In this document: positions 37,401 through 49,400 of the stretch, piece by piece | Numbering within the stretch: position 1 is the stretch's first letter | Layout: every line of letters starts with the position of its first letter | Translations under genes and position numbers: made by a program | Notes under the pieces: model-generated | Database searches by the model: none | What the model was told of the DNA's origin: nothing | The model's input: the letters and a program-made list of their open reading frames with translations, nothing else | Assembly: GCA_021464415.1 (NCBI GenBank) | Contig: CM038471.1 | Location: 34,569,234 to 34,633,233, forward strand | Length of the DNA: 64,000 nt | Reading direction: 5' to 3' | Source of the DNA: Lonicera japonica | Lineage: Eukaryota; Streptophyta; Magnoliopsida; Dipsacales; Caprifoliaceae

Positions 37401-40400
37401 GAGTCTCAAGATGCTGGTCTTCGGGGATATCTTGCAAAAAAAGATGCAATGTTCCTTACCCCGAAAACAGTGAAGATTGTGTGATAATCCTGACGATCAA
37501 TCACATTTGAAAAACTTTTAGCATATTCGCAAGATAGAGGATATCTCTTGTGGCTATAAGCACAAGCCACACATGGAGGACCAGTAAAACGGTGAGTGTT
37601 GGACATTATTTTGGTTTACTTTTGTAAGAGAAACTGTATTACAAAAGAAATGGATGGTGATGGAAGAAATGGATTGGGTCTCGAGGAAGATGAAGAAGGA
37701 TAGGAAGATGAAGAGGGAGAAGGGATAAGAGCACGGATTTTGAATTCGGAAAAGAAGGGAAAGCTGTCTGAAAAGGAGAGAGGGAGAGGAGCCTCCGACA
37801 GGGAGGATCTCGAGAAAAAACAAATTCGCTGAAAAGGGGCCGACAACAAAAGAGGTGCCAAAAATATATATATATATATAAATATATAAATATATATGTA
37901 TATATACATATGAAGACAGTTGGAAAAGGCCCGAAGTAGAATCAAATTATTTATAATCAAAGTCTGGTCAGCTTTACACATTAATGTTCCAAACCCTATT
38001 AAACTTACGGTCAAGGGTTAACAAAGCCCTACACATCGGTTATCCGAGCTCTCCTCCATGATTATCTTCCTCAACAAGTACTCGTTTTTACGCCTTAGTT
38101 TTGAGCCGCACCATTTATCCGGCAAAGACATTTATCCTTTACATTCAGCTTTCAGCATAAAAATAAAGGATAGGGGGCAATTGATGGGATTAAATACTAA
38201 TTTTACCATTGGCCTACAAAGATAATTCAACATTTTTTACCTCCGCTAAAATCCCATTTTTACCTCCAATAAAATCTCATTTTTACCTCCACACCTACCA
38301 CATCTCACCTACCTCACCTACCTCCACTAAAAATTACTTTTTTGCCCTTCAGTTTTACCAAATTTACCTTTTTGCCATTCTCCATTTACCTATAAATACC
38401 TCCCACCATCCATTCATTAAACACACAACAAAAACATATCTTCCTTCTCTCCCAAGATCCATCCATCTCTTCCAAGAGATATAAAGCCATTGGCAATACA
38501 AATACAAGCCAATTTTCGAGGGTCTTATAGTCTCTCTTTTCATACCCCAAAAAATACGAATGACCCTTATACACTCTCTCTCTTACATAATTTATTATTT
38601 ATTCTGTTGAAATATTTGTAATCCTAATTCTATACTTATAAATGGAATTAAGGAAATTATAGAGAGAGAGAGAGATTGGTAGCTTTCTGTAATCCTAATT
38701 CTATACTTATAAATAGAATTAAGGAAATTATAGAGAGAGAAGTTGGTAGCTTGTATTATCATCCAAATTGATCGCCTTTGAGCTAATACAAAGCAATCAC
38801 ACACAAAAGGATGACGTACTACCGAAATAGCATAAGCGCTACCAGGGGGAACCTACCTTAAAAAAATGTCATGTGTTCATCATTGCGCCGCATTTTTTTT
38901 TATTTATCGATATTCTCTTATTGATTGGTTAATTATCTATTTCTAGATTTTGACATCATCAGACGGGAAGAAGACAGATTGTGCGATGTGGTAGTGTCAG
39001 ATGTTCGACATCCTTGTCCAACAAGGTTTGCACAGAGTATTGTTAGGGAATAAAGCTAATCCCGATGAATGGTCCGACGCCGATTGAGTTGAGTACAATA
39101 GGCATGCATGTAGTACAATTCGTTTACACCTTACTCTAAACGTGATGTACTATGTGATGCGTGAAACATCTATCTCGGTAATTTGGAAGAAGCTTGAGGA
39201 TTAGTATATGACGAATAGTATCGAGAATCATCTGTACTTGAAGAAGAAACTATTTCGGTATGAATTTTGGAGGGGTACATCCATGAACTATCATCTCGAC
39301 GGGTTCAATAAGATAATCTCAGATTTGTAGGGGTTAGACGTTCGAGATTGATGATGAGGACAAGGCGATTTTGCTTCTTAATTCGCTCCCGGAATCCTAT
39401 GATCATCTAACCACCACACTTATTCATAGGAATGAAAAGGTGACCTACGATTTGGTATCCTCAGTCGTCTTGGCTAATGAAAAGAGCTTGAAGAAGAGAG
39501 GAGAATCGAACTCAAATGGGTTATTCACTAGGGGGAGAAGGGATGAGAAGAAATGGGAAAACTGGGGAAAGTCGCCGTCGAAATCTCGGGGACCAACTGA
39601 CAAGAGTAAGATAATTTGTCACAAGTGCAAAAAACTTGGACATGTACGTCAGGAGTGTCCAAATAGAACCAATGGTAGGGGAGAGAATAAAGGTGTGGTA
39701 GAGAACGCGCGCGAATATGGTAATCGCACCAAAATATGAGGACTTCGAGAGTATGTTTGTTATGACTCCACAGGTTAGCTCTTCGAGCGAGTGGATCTTA
39801 GATAGCGGGTGCTCGTATCATATGTGCCCAAACTGAAAATTGTTCCCTACCTTCACCGAGGTTGACGGGGGCAAAGTTTTGATGGGTAACGACCATACAT
39901 GTAAAACGATGGGGATTGGTGCGATTCGGCTAAAGATGCACGACAGGGTGGTGCGTACTCTTAGTGATGTTCGATATGTTCTTGATCTGAAGAAGAATTT
40001 GATTTCTTTAGGGGCTCTTGATTTCAATGGGTATCATGTAATACTCAAGTGTGAAAACTTGAAAGTTCTCTCCAGGGCTATGGTTGTGATGTGAGAAAAG
40101 AATGATGGTAATCTCTATTTTCTTTAAGGATGCATAGTGACTGGGTTTGCTTCCAAAACGACTGAATTGACTGACACGACGAGGTTATGGCATTTACGAT
40201 TAGGTCATGTTGGGGAGAATACTATGACGATGTTGAGTAAACAAGGGCTATTTGAAGGTGCGAAACGCTGCAAACTGGAGTTTTGTGAGCATTGTGTGCT
40301 TGGAAAACAGACTTGAATAAAGTTTGAGACGGGCGTACATTGCACGAAAGGAACACTTGATTATGTGCACACGGACGTCTGGAGGCCGACAAAGACTAAA

Positions 40401-43400
40401 TCTTTGGGTGAAAATCATTACTTTGTGATTTTTGTTGATGTTTACTCAAGGAGAACTTGGATATATCTTATGAAGCCAGATTTTTGATGTATTCTTAAAG
40501 TGGAAGGCGATGGTTAAGAACCAGATTGGTAGAAAAGTTAGGGTGCTCAGGTCAAATAACGGCGGGGAGTATACTTGCGATCTTTTTAAGGATTTCTGCA
40601 AACGGGAAGGTATCGTTCGCCACTTCACGGTTAAAGGTACACCTTAAAAGAATGGGATAATGGAGAAGATTAATTGTAGGCTCCTTGAAAAGGTGCGGTG
40701 TATGCTTTCCAATGCTAATTTGGATAAGCAATTTTGGGCCGAAGCCCTATCCTACGCTATGTTCTTGGTTAATCGTTTGCCATGCTCGGGAGTGGAATAC
40801 AAAATACCTATAGAGTTGTGGATTGGATCTCATGCTAGTTACGACAACATCCACGTTTTTTGCTATCCGACTTATTACCACATTCGTAATGAGAACATTG
40901 ACCTTAGGGCTCGTAAGGAAATATTCTGAGGCTCTTGTGACGGGGTCAAATGTTACAAATTATGGTGCCTTCAAAGCAAGAAGATCATGATTAGTAGAGA
41001 TTTGACATTTGACGAGGCGTCTAAACTCAAGACGACCTCGCCGACAAACGGTGGTTCTCCAATCCCAATTGAAAAGGAGAACAAGGCGAGCAAGATGGTG
41101 GTGGAAACGAAAGTGACTACTCTAGTTAATACTTGTGTTACGGATTCGGTGGAAGAGTCCAATGAGAAAACGACGACTCCGGCGAGGATTCGGAGATTCC
41201 GGCAATAAAATCAGGTCAACAACAAACAAGGGAGTCTAGGGCTCGACGGGCACTGATTCGATATGGGTCTGAAGACATGGTGGCATACTCATTAGTAGGT
41301 TACAGGGATGAGCCGACTTTGTATCAGGAAGTTATGAATTCTAACGAGAGTGCGAAGTGGAAAGTAGCTATAGAGGATAAGATGGAGTCTCTCCGAAAAA
41401 ACTGAACTTGAGAATTGTGCGATTTGCCGAAGGGAAAGAAACCTATCGAGAGTAAGTGGGTTTTCACTAAGAAAGACGGAGCTCTAGGGTTCGGTGTTCG
41501 TTTCAAGGCAAGGTTGGTAGCCAAGGGTTATACGTAAATAGAAGGGGTGGATTATAATAAAGTGTTCTCTTCGGTTGTGAAGCGCACCTTGATCTGGGCA
41601 TTGTTGACTATGGTGGCGCAATTTGATCTCGAACTTGAACAACTCGATGTTAAAACTACGTTCTTGCATGGGAATCTAGAGGAAGAGATTTATATCTCTC
41701 AACTGGAAGGATTCAAAGTTGTTCATAAGGAAAATAGTGTGTGCAAACTTCAAAAGTCATTGTACGGATTGAAGCGGTCCCCGCATCAATAGTACAAGAG
41801 GTTTGACATGTTTATAATCGCGCAAAAGTTTACTTGAAGTGAATTTGATCATTGTGTTTACTTCAAAAGACTCGAATCTGGCAATTTCATTTATTTACTC
41901 CAATACGTTGATGATATACTCATTGCTTTTCGGAGTTTAGTGGAGATCGACGTATTGAAAGCTCAGTTAAGTAAGGGTTTGAGATGAAAGATTTGGGTGG
42001 AGCGTGAAATTTTTTGGGGATGGAGATTGTGCGATATAGGAAGAGGGGACGATTGTGTTTTACACAAAGGCAATACCTTGAGAAAGTGGTTGCTCGATTC
42101 GGGATGAAAAACTCAAAGGTAGTGAGTGTCCCGTTAGCACCTCACTTCAAACTCTCGGCAACGATGGCTCTTAGCTCCGAGGTAGAAGTGGAGTACATGG
42201 CTCAAGTTCCTTATCAAGTGCGACTGGGAGTTTAATGTATGCCATGGTATGCACTTGACCTGATATTGCTTAAGCCGTAAGCATTGTTAGTAGGTATATG
42301 GCGAACCCTGGAAAACAGCATTGGCAAGCCGTTAAATGGATTCTACGATATGTACGGGGTACGATGGACAAAGGGTTGGTATTTGAAAATTTTAGAATGT
42401 CAACTATTGAGAGTTTTGTGGATTTGGATTATACTGGTGACCTAGACAAGCAGAGATCGACTACGGGTTGTGTGTTTACATTGGGTAGTGGTCCGTTGAG
42501 TTGGAGGTCTATGATTCAAAGTGTGGTAGGGTTGTCTACCACAAAGGCGAAATATATTGCTGTAATAGAGGCGGTCAAAGAGGCCGTATAGCTCCATGGT
42601 TTAGTTAGTGATCTTGGTTTGAAGCCAGAAAAAGTGGGGGTGCACTGTGATAGTTAGAGTGCAATTCACTTGGCGAAGAATCAAGTTCGTCATGGAAGAA
42701 CCAAGTATATTGATGTCTGATATCATTTCATCCAAAAAATTATTGAAAACGGTGTTGTAAATCTAGTTAAAATAGGTACCAAAGATAATCCGACAGATAT
42801 GTTGACAAAGGTTGTTCTGTTGGCCAAGTTTGAGCATTGCTCGACGTTGGTCAATGTCCTTCGGTGTTGATGCCCCTCGGGGGGGGGCTGTGGTCCTAAG
42901 GGACCGGCAGGGGTGATAAGGTCTTATTCGATGAATTGATCAAGGTGTAGTACATTAGGGTCTTGTGGAACATCGCCAAGGTGGAGAATTGAAAATTTGG
43001 CTCTGTATAGGAATCCTATTCCTATTAAGTTTTATATAGTCTAATTCTTAATTGGCTTTGTATTGTCCAAATTCTAGTTGGATTTGTATTATCCAACTTT
43101 TAGTAGGTTTTGGCTTTGTGCATTCCTAAACCCATATGATATATACTCCATAAATATACCCATTGTCATATGTTTTATTCATGAGTTGTGTTATATTATT
43201 TACTAGCTAAATTAGAGAGTATATTTGAGAGATAATATTGAGAGCTCTAATTGGTGGCTAGAGTTTGCTTTGTGCATTGTACTTGAAATTTGTCTAATTA
43301 ATAATAGCTATCACCCGGTGGATTAGTCGCGGTTTTGCCGATACCACATAATTGTTTACGTACTTGGTTAGTTGTTTTCTTCTTTAATCTCTTGTTTTTC

Positions 43401-46400
43401 GTGTTGCTTGAATATCAGTGGTACTTTTTTCTTTAATTATTGTACGCATAATTGTCCGGTTGATCCTACGCTTGTGGTAAGGCTTGTTCTAGCAGTATCT
43501 TAGCATAACATAACATGATAAAATATATAACGAAAAGTAGGGACATGTATTAGAATTATGGGCAAAATAAAATAATGTAACAAATATTCATATAACTTCT
43601 ACAAAAAATTTAAATAAAAATAATTTTTTTTTCACATAAATTAATATTTTATGGCTATAATTCTCAAGAGTTAAATTAGTAGTTTTACCCTTTTTATCTT
43701 ATTACTATACAGTAGATCAACAACTTTTGTAAAAGGAAATATATACTAACTTGTAAATGAATATTATAGATATAGTTTAGTATAATATATGTACATTAAT
43801 TTACAATTAACTACTTTTATACTAATTATAGAAAAAATAAATTTATACTAATAATAAAATAAATTATTTTGTAACTAGTTATGTTTACATATAAAATCGT
43901 ATAGTTTCTCATAACTTTCCCACAAATTCCTGTCAATTTTAATTTGTATGATGCAATTTGAGGGAAAGTCTTTCCCACAAGAAAGTTGTCGAAAAGTGGA
44001 TAATTTCCCGCAAATAAAACGCACAAAAAATGAAGGAAAATTAGTTTTCCTTCACTTTTCTTTCATTTCCTTCAATCTGAAAGGAGCCTTAAGGATTAAA
44101 TGGATAATTTTTTATCTTTATTATTAAAATCGATGGAGATAATCTGTGTAATAAATATATTATTGTTATAAAATTTAATCAAAAAATTCAATAAGATTAT
44201 AATTCCAAAAATTACAATTCTATAAAGTATCAATTCTACATGAATTGTGATGTTGTGTATTCAAACGGGTGGTGGCTATTTCCACCCCAATATATACTTG
44301 ATATTACTCCCACCAACTCTCTTTTACTCATCAACACTTTCACTACTTTCTTTACCACTCCCACCAACTCTCTTTTACTCATCAACACTTTCACTACTTT
44401 CTTTACCACTCCCATTTTAATATACATAGATTAATGATTAATTATAATTAACCATTAACCATTAATTTTCCTCCTCCTCCTCCTCCTCCTCCTCCTCCTC
44501 AACAATGGCTTTTAAAATTTTACATTCATTTACCCTTAATGCAACACAAATTAATTATAATTAATCATTAATTCTTCTTCTTCTTCTCAATAATGGTTTT
44601 TAAATTTTTGCATCCATTTACCCTTAATGCAATACAAAGAAATTCTAAGTTATAGAGAATGGTAGAGAAGAAAGAATTGAAGGTTCTTATCCAGCTCGTA
44701 TCATATTTTAGCTCTTTGGACCTTACATCGGTTTCTAACAACTGAATATTGAGAATAATTTCGATTCCCTATGACCGGAGTTCATCCACTTCCTCGATCC
44801 CTTACAACCGAGATATTCTGGAGTATATTTTCGGCTCTTGGGATCTTACATCGGTCTCTAACAACCTAGTATTTTAGATAATTTTGGTTTCCTAGGACCG
44901 AAGTTCATCAAATTGCTCGGCCTCCTAGGACCGAACAAGTGCTCGAATTTCGATTTCCCGTAATCGAGGTAACCTGTTCTGATACTCTAATTCGTTTTGT
45001 TGGTACAATTTTTTTTTTGATATTAACTAAAGAAAATAAACATTAAACATGAAAAAACAAACATATCTCTCTTTCATTAGGTTTTTCTACCTTGATAATC
45101 CTTGATTCGCTCTTCTCTACCATTCTCTACAACTTAAGGTTTTTTTTTGTGTTACATCAATGGAGATTTTGTGTGTTTTTGTGAGTTACTTTTGAATTTT
45201 TGTTGGCTTTTGAAATGAATTGAATGAGATAGAATGGATTAATTAAATCTGATTTTTTGTTAATTATTAACCATTGAGTAAAAACCATAGAGAAGAGGAA
45301 GAGGAAGAAGAAGATGGTGAATAGTAATTAATGTTAATGAGTAATTAGTTAGTTAAAAATAATTAATTGGATGGTGTGAAAATAAAAGTTTAAAACCTTT
45401 TTTTAGTGGGAATAAAAGCAAGAAGTTTGTGGGGGTGGTAATAGCACCACCCATTCAAACACACCCTCGTGTATTTTTAAAGTAAATCTCACTAGACCCG
45501 ATGAAGTTTATTTCGCTACTTTTTTGGTGTACTTGAAAAGTGGACAATGCATATATATTGTTCTCTTCTTTTTGCGGTTCTTAATAACTTTTTGAGGGTC
45601 ATTTGAATTTTAGACCTTGTTTGCATTTTCTCAATAAAGGTTTTTATTTATTTATTTTTTGGGCACAAAAAAAACCAGAACAAAACAATAGCGAACAAGA
45701 AAAAAAGAAAATCACAAAACCAGACAGCACAAGAGTGAGGAGGAGGACAAAAAACTCCAAACATGCTACAAAAAAATAACCAAACCAATAAAAACTATCC
45801 TATTCCCAAAGGGGAGAAATCCTAGGCAAGAATAGCAGCCATTTTAAATGGAACTGTTAGTCAACGATTAGTTAACTTACTCAAATGTCAAAAATGCTCC
45901 TTTAAAAAATACAATATTAATTTGATAACTAATAATTTATGATATTATGGATAATAATTTTGAAAAGAAAATAATCACATGAATTGTTAAGTGGTAATAA
46001 GATAAGATGCATTGCTTAGGTGTAAGACCGTTAGTTTTAAGTCTTGTTTGAAATATTTTTTGTAATTGCTTAATAGGTAAAATGGGGTAACTTGGTAATT
46101 TTGTGTATGTACCAAAGCCTGTTGGATGTGTTAGTATATTGTATAGATATAGTAGAAGTAGTTCTTCAAGTTAATAAAAATATGTAATGACATCTGATCC
46201 GGTGGTAATTAAATATACTGTTCATTTTCAAGGTCATGAATTAAAATCGGGGCGCTAAGATTATTTTATAGCACAATTCGCAATAGGACAACATGGTAAT
46301 TTTGTATATATATGAAACTGCCTCCATGTGTTTAATATGTAAGTAGACTCGAGATGCGTGTAAAATATGATACTTAGTAAATTAGTAATTAGTTAATTAC

Positions 46401-49400
46401 TTTTTCATATTATGTATGATTTTTATAACAAAATAAATGCATCCAATGGTGTTTGGTCAAATGGTAATAAATTTGGTTTGTTATGCTTAAGGTCAAGGTT
46501 CAAGTAAAATTTTTTATGGTGTTTTTCAAAACATGATGGGTAATTTCATAGACATACCAAATCTAATGCTCGTGCTTAATATGTACTAGACATAATGACA
46601 CACTTGGCGTGTGTGCAATATATATATATTATCTATAGATTTTTGATATAGAATAAACACATTTAGGTGGCGTTTGGTCAAGTGACCATACTTTTTAATT
46701 TGTTGTGATTTTTGAAGCGTAAAGGATAAATTAGTATTTTCATAGACCTACCAAAAACTCCATACTCATGCTTTAATAGAGAGAGAGAGAGAGTGTATAT
46801 ACTAGCCTACGATCTCACTTTACATGCCTACAATATAATGCTCACCTTTTCGCATTAAAAACATTTAATAACATTTTCTATTATTAAAACAATTATTTTT
46901 GCATCTATATGTATATATATATATATATATTTTATGTTGTCATCTTGCTTGGCCATTTATATTCTTATTTTAAGTATTGGTATTAGATGATAGTTATTAC
47001 GTTTTTTATGAAAAATAAACTAGTAATTTTTAATGTTTTTGTGTAGGTGATAGAATGTTATCTATTTTCACTCTAAGTTATTATTATCGTATTATTTTGA
47101 TTAAAACTATTATAGGATAAGTTAATTGTTTTCATATGAGAATTAATTGTCATTATTATCTTAATAGGTTAATCGTCTCGAGTTGAGTTGCAGATTTAAC
47201 ACGACATGTTTATTAAATGGGTTAGTCTAGTCGGGTCGTATAACCTATACAATAAATATGTCGTGTTCTAGTTAACATAAATGACATAATTAGTTAAACG
47301 AGCCATGTTCTGGTTGACAATAGTACTGTAATACTTGTGTTTGACATAACCTAAACACAACACGCGAATCTAAATTGCTAGCCCTACCAGCAGAGACAAA
47401 GACTCTAAACAAGAAGCGGGTGTATTGAGTAAAAGATGAACACAGTGGTTCCAAGAGGTACAAGGAAATATCGGTGGTCAAAGACTTTTAAGTAGAAGGA
47501 GAGAATTGACGTTACTATTATCTTTCAAGAAAAACTGAAGCTATGCTTCAATACTTCTTCAAGATTGAACAGAGAGATGAGGGCACCGCCACGCATTAAT
47601 CATTAGTGAATTGGGTTTGTTATTTTTCTCCAATTGGGAGATTGTCATATAATGGATTAATAAAAAAATATATAAGTGGGTTAAAGCTTCCGATTTCACG
47701 CTTTTTTCTTTGATATAGTAAAATTATTGGTGTGCTCCATGGCGTAGGGCTTTCCACATAATTTTATGTGTTGTGTGATTAGTGTATTTTTGTTGTGCCA
47801 AATAATTTTGATTGAGCCAATATACTTTTATAGTTTTTATCAAAAATCTAATTAGAAATTAATAGCACCTAGTTCCCCCCAACACTGTATTGATGTGAGC
47901 CTCCCTCGATATTTTTAACAGTTTAGGTCTATTTTGTGTACAGTGAATGTGAGAGAAATGTTGAACAAGCTAAATGGACTATTATGGAAATTTATTGAAA
48001 TCGCAGGTATGGATGTCTACACCAATGCTTAATAAGGTACAATCAAAATTTAATTTAAATAAAGTTGTTGTATTAACTTAAATGTTCAACCCACCTTGGT
48101 AGTGCCACCGATAAAGCAAATCAGGGACAAGAAATTGATCCATCAGCAGGCACTTGAGCTCGTGAAGCACCTTTGCACGGAAATTGTGAAAAAGGAACAC
48201 TCAAAAGCAGTCGAAATACTTGCAGATCCCTTATTCAAAGCCGCAGCTCTTGGGATTCACGAAATTGTTGAGGAGATTTTGGATTCATTTCCAAGCGCAG
48301 TTGATCTCCGAAATCTTGATGACCAATCAATATTTCACGTCGCAATTCTAAATCGTCGTGAAATGGTATTCAACATCATACATCAATTTGAGGGTGTTGG
48401 CTCTACATTTCTGGCACATCGGGATGGTTCAGGTAATGCTGGCTTACACTTGGCCGGATATTTTGGAGCAGAACAGAGCCAAGGTCTCAAAGCTAGTGCA
48501 CCTGGTCCCGTTCTACAAATACAACGTGAAATGCAGTGGTTCAAGGTAAAGTATTTCTTTTTGATATGGGAAAAAAGATGTAAACTTCTTGTTGCATTGG
48601 CTAAGGGGGAAGCTAGTTTACTAGCTCAAGATTTTATTCTCATTTGCCATTTGATGATTTGAAAGGTTGTAGCCATCTGATGCTGATTGCACGTATTCAT
48701 CTTCCCTTGTGCATTTTTACACAAGTTATCAAATTTCAGTTGGCAAAAACCAAGTCTCTCTCATTTGCAGCGATGAAAATCAACGTTTCCCATAATTCCA
48801 TTCATCGTATTTAATCCTAGCTAACACATAGACCATTTTTATTCTACCTTAATACAACTTTCAATAAAAAATAAAAAAATAAATTTACCTAGTACAAAGG
48901 AGAACTTCTATTTATATATTAATCATATGAATCATATTAATAATTTTTTTTAAACCATGTCTATTGTAGGCACACTTAAGTTTTTTGAAATGGACAATTA
49001 TATCTTTAGTAGTCAATTTTCTTCCCTTGTTACTTATTGTGGTGGCTAAGCTTGACTAACCACAACAACGACTTCAACCACTGCAGTAGTTCGACAGTGG
49101 TTAAAAGTATTTTAGTTAAACAAAAACGAGAGTCTTTATTTTTGAATAACATTTAAGGTGATGTTCTTGTATATTAATTGTTGAACTGATATCTACACCT
49201 GTATATTAATTATTTGAATTGGCCTTTGGGAGACGAAAATGTATATTACTCGTACTACAAAGAAAATAGATTTTTTTGGGTGAAATTTTGGGCCAATAAA
49301 TGATTTAACGGGGAATTTTTTTACTTCGACATTGAAAAAGATTATTTATATTATTTTATAATATAATTGAGTTCACCTTTTGAAAAGATAAAATAAAAAT

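Larger units (their letters stand above)
34219..38961 (+). mobile_element. Non-autonomous LTR element with head-to-head 5' LTRs and an antisense LOB-like frame
   Basis: The insertion splits the copia B gag and is flanked by GATGG (34214-34218) and GACGG (38962-38966), a target duplication with one transition. Removing the element and one copy restores the gag frame. Its parts are an inverted LTR (34219-~34868), a direct 5' LTR (~34869-35560), a primer-binding site TTGGCGCCGTCTGTGGGAA, a 2.6-kb interior, a purine tract (GGATAGGGGGCAA) and a 3' LTR (38182-38961). No gag or pol of its own is seen. It resembles large derivative elements of the Tat group. Confidence 0.8.
34100..42868 (+). pseudogene. 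Copia B Gag-Pol, decayed and split at 34218/38967
   Basis: Gag opens at ATG 34100 (MSTVDTSEGGAKVV) and reaches FNIKRFDG before the nested element; it resumes at 38967. Then follow a zinc knuckle (CHKCKKLGHVRQEC, about 39619-39660), a protease-like LDSGCSYHMC near 39793, integrase (LWHLRLGHVG...CEHCVLGKQT, about 40186-40315), RT (41440-42230) with a YVDD at about 41908, and RNase H (42298-42840). Many stops and frameshifts occur. The remaining frames are too broken for function. Confidence 0.85.
33524..43510 (+). mobile_element. Ty1/copia element B, decayed, hosting a nested LTR element
   Basis: Two LTRs of 523 and 521 bp (33524-34046, 42990-43510) flank gag and pol in copia order. The flanks TAACT (33519-33523) and TAACA (43511-43515) are a likely 5-bp target duplication with one change. 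The first ~120 bp of the LTRs differ by roughly 10% by eye, so this insertion is older than the Tat element. A 4.7-kb element is inserted in gag at 34219-38961. A likely primer-binding site (TGGTATAAGAG) starts at about 34050. Confidence 0.85.
44249..45466. mobile_element. Candidate non-autonomous DNA transposon with terminal inverted repeats
   Basis: The left end (GTATTCAAACGGGTGGTGGCTATTTCCACCCC) pairs with the reverse complement of the right end (GTTTGAATGGGTGGTGCTATTACCACCCC). The interior is non-coding and holds a 54-bp tandem duplication and a CTC microsatellite. No transposase is present. The superfamily and target duplication were not determined. Confidence 0.5.

Noticed and set aside
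37616..38014. Minus-strand Ser/Phe-rich frame upstream of the LOB-like ATG
   Set aside because: Low-complexity translation of TA and AG-rich tracts; more likely upstream non-coding sequence.
45650..45850. Antisense LINE 3' end
   Set aside because: Only an A-rich patch supports it; no reverse transcriptase or endonuclease motif is visible.
48546..48662. Read-through of exon 6 past its donor
   Set aside because: The GTAAAG donor after QWFK matches the family exon border, and the read-through extension has no similarity to the family.
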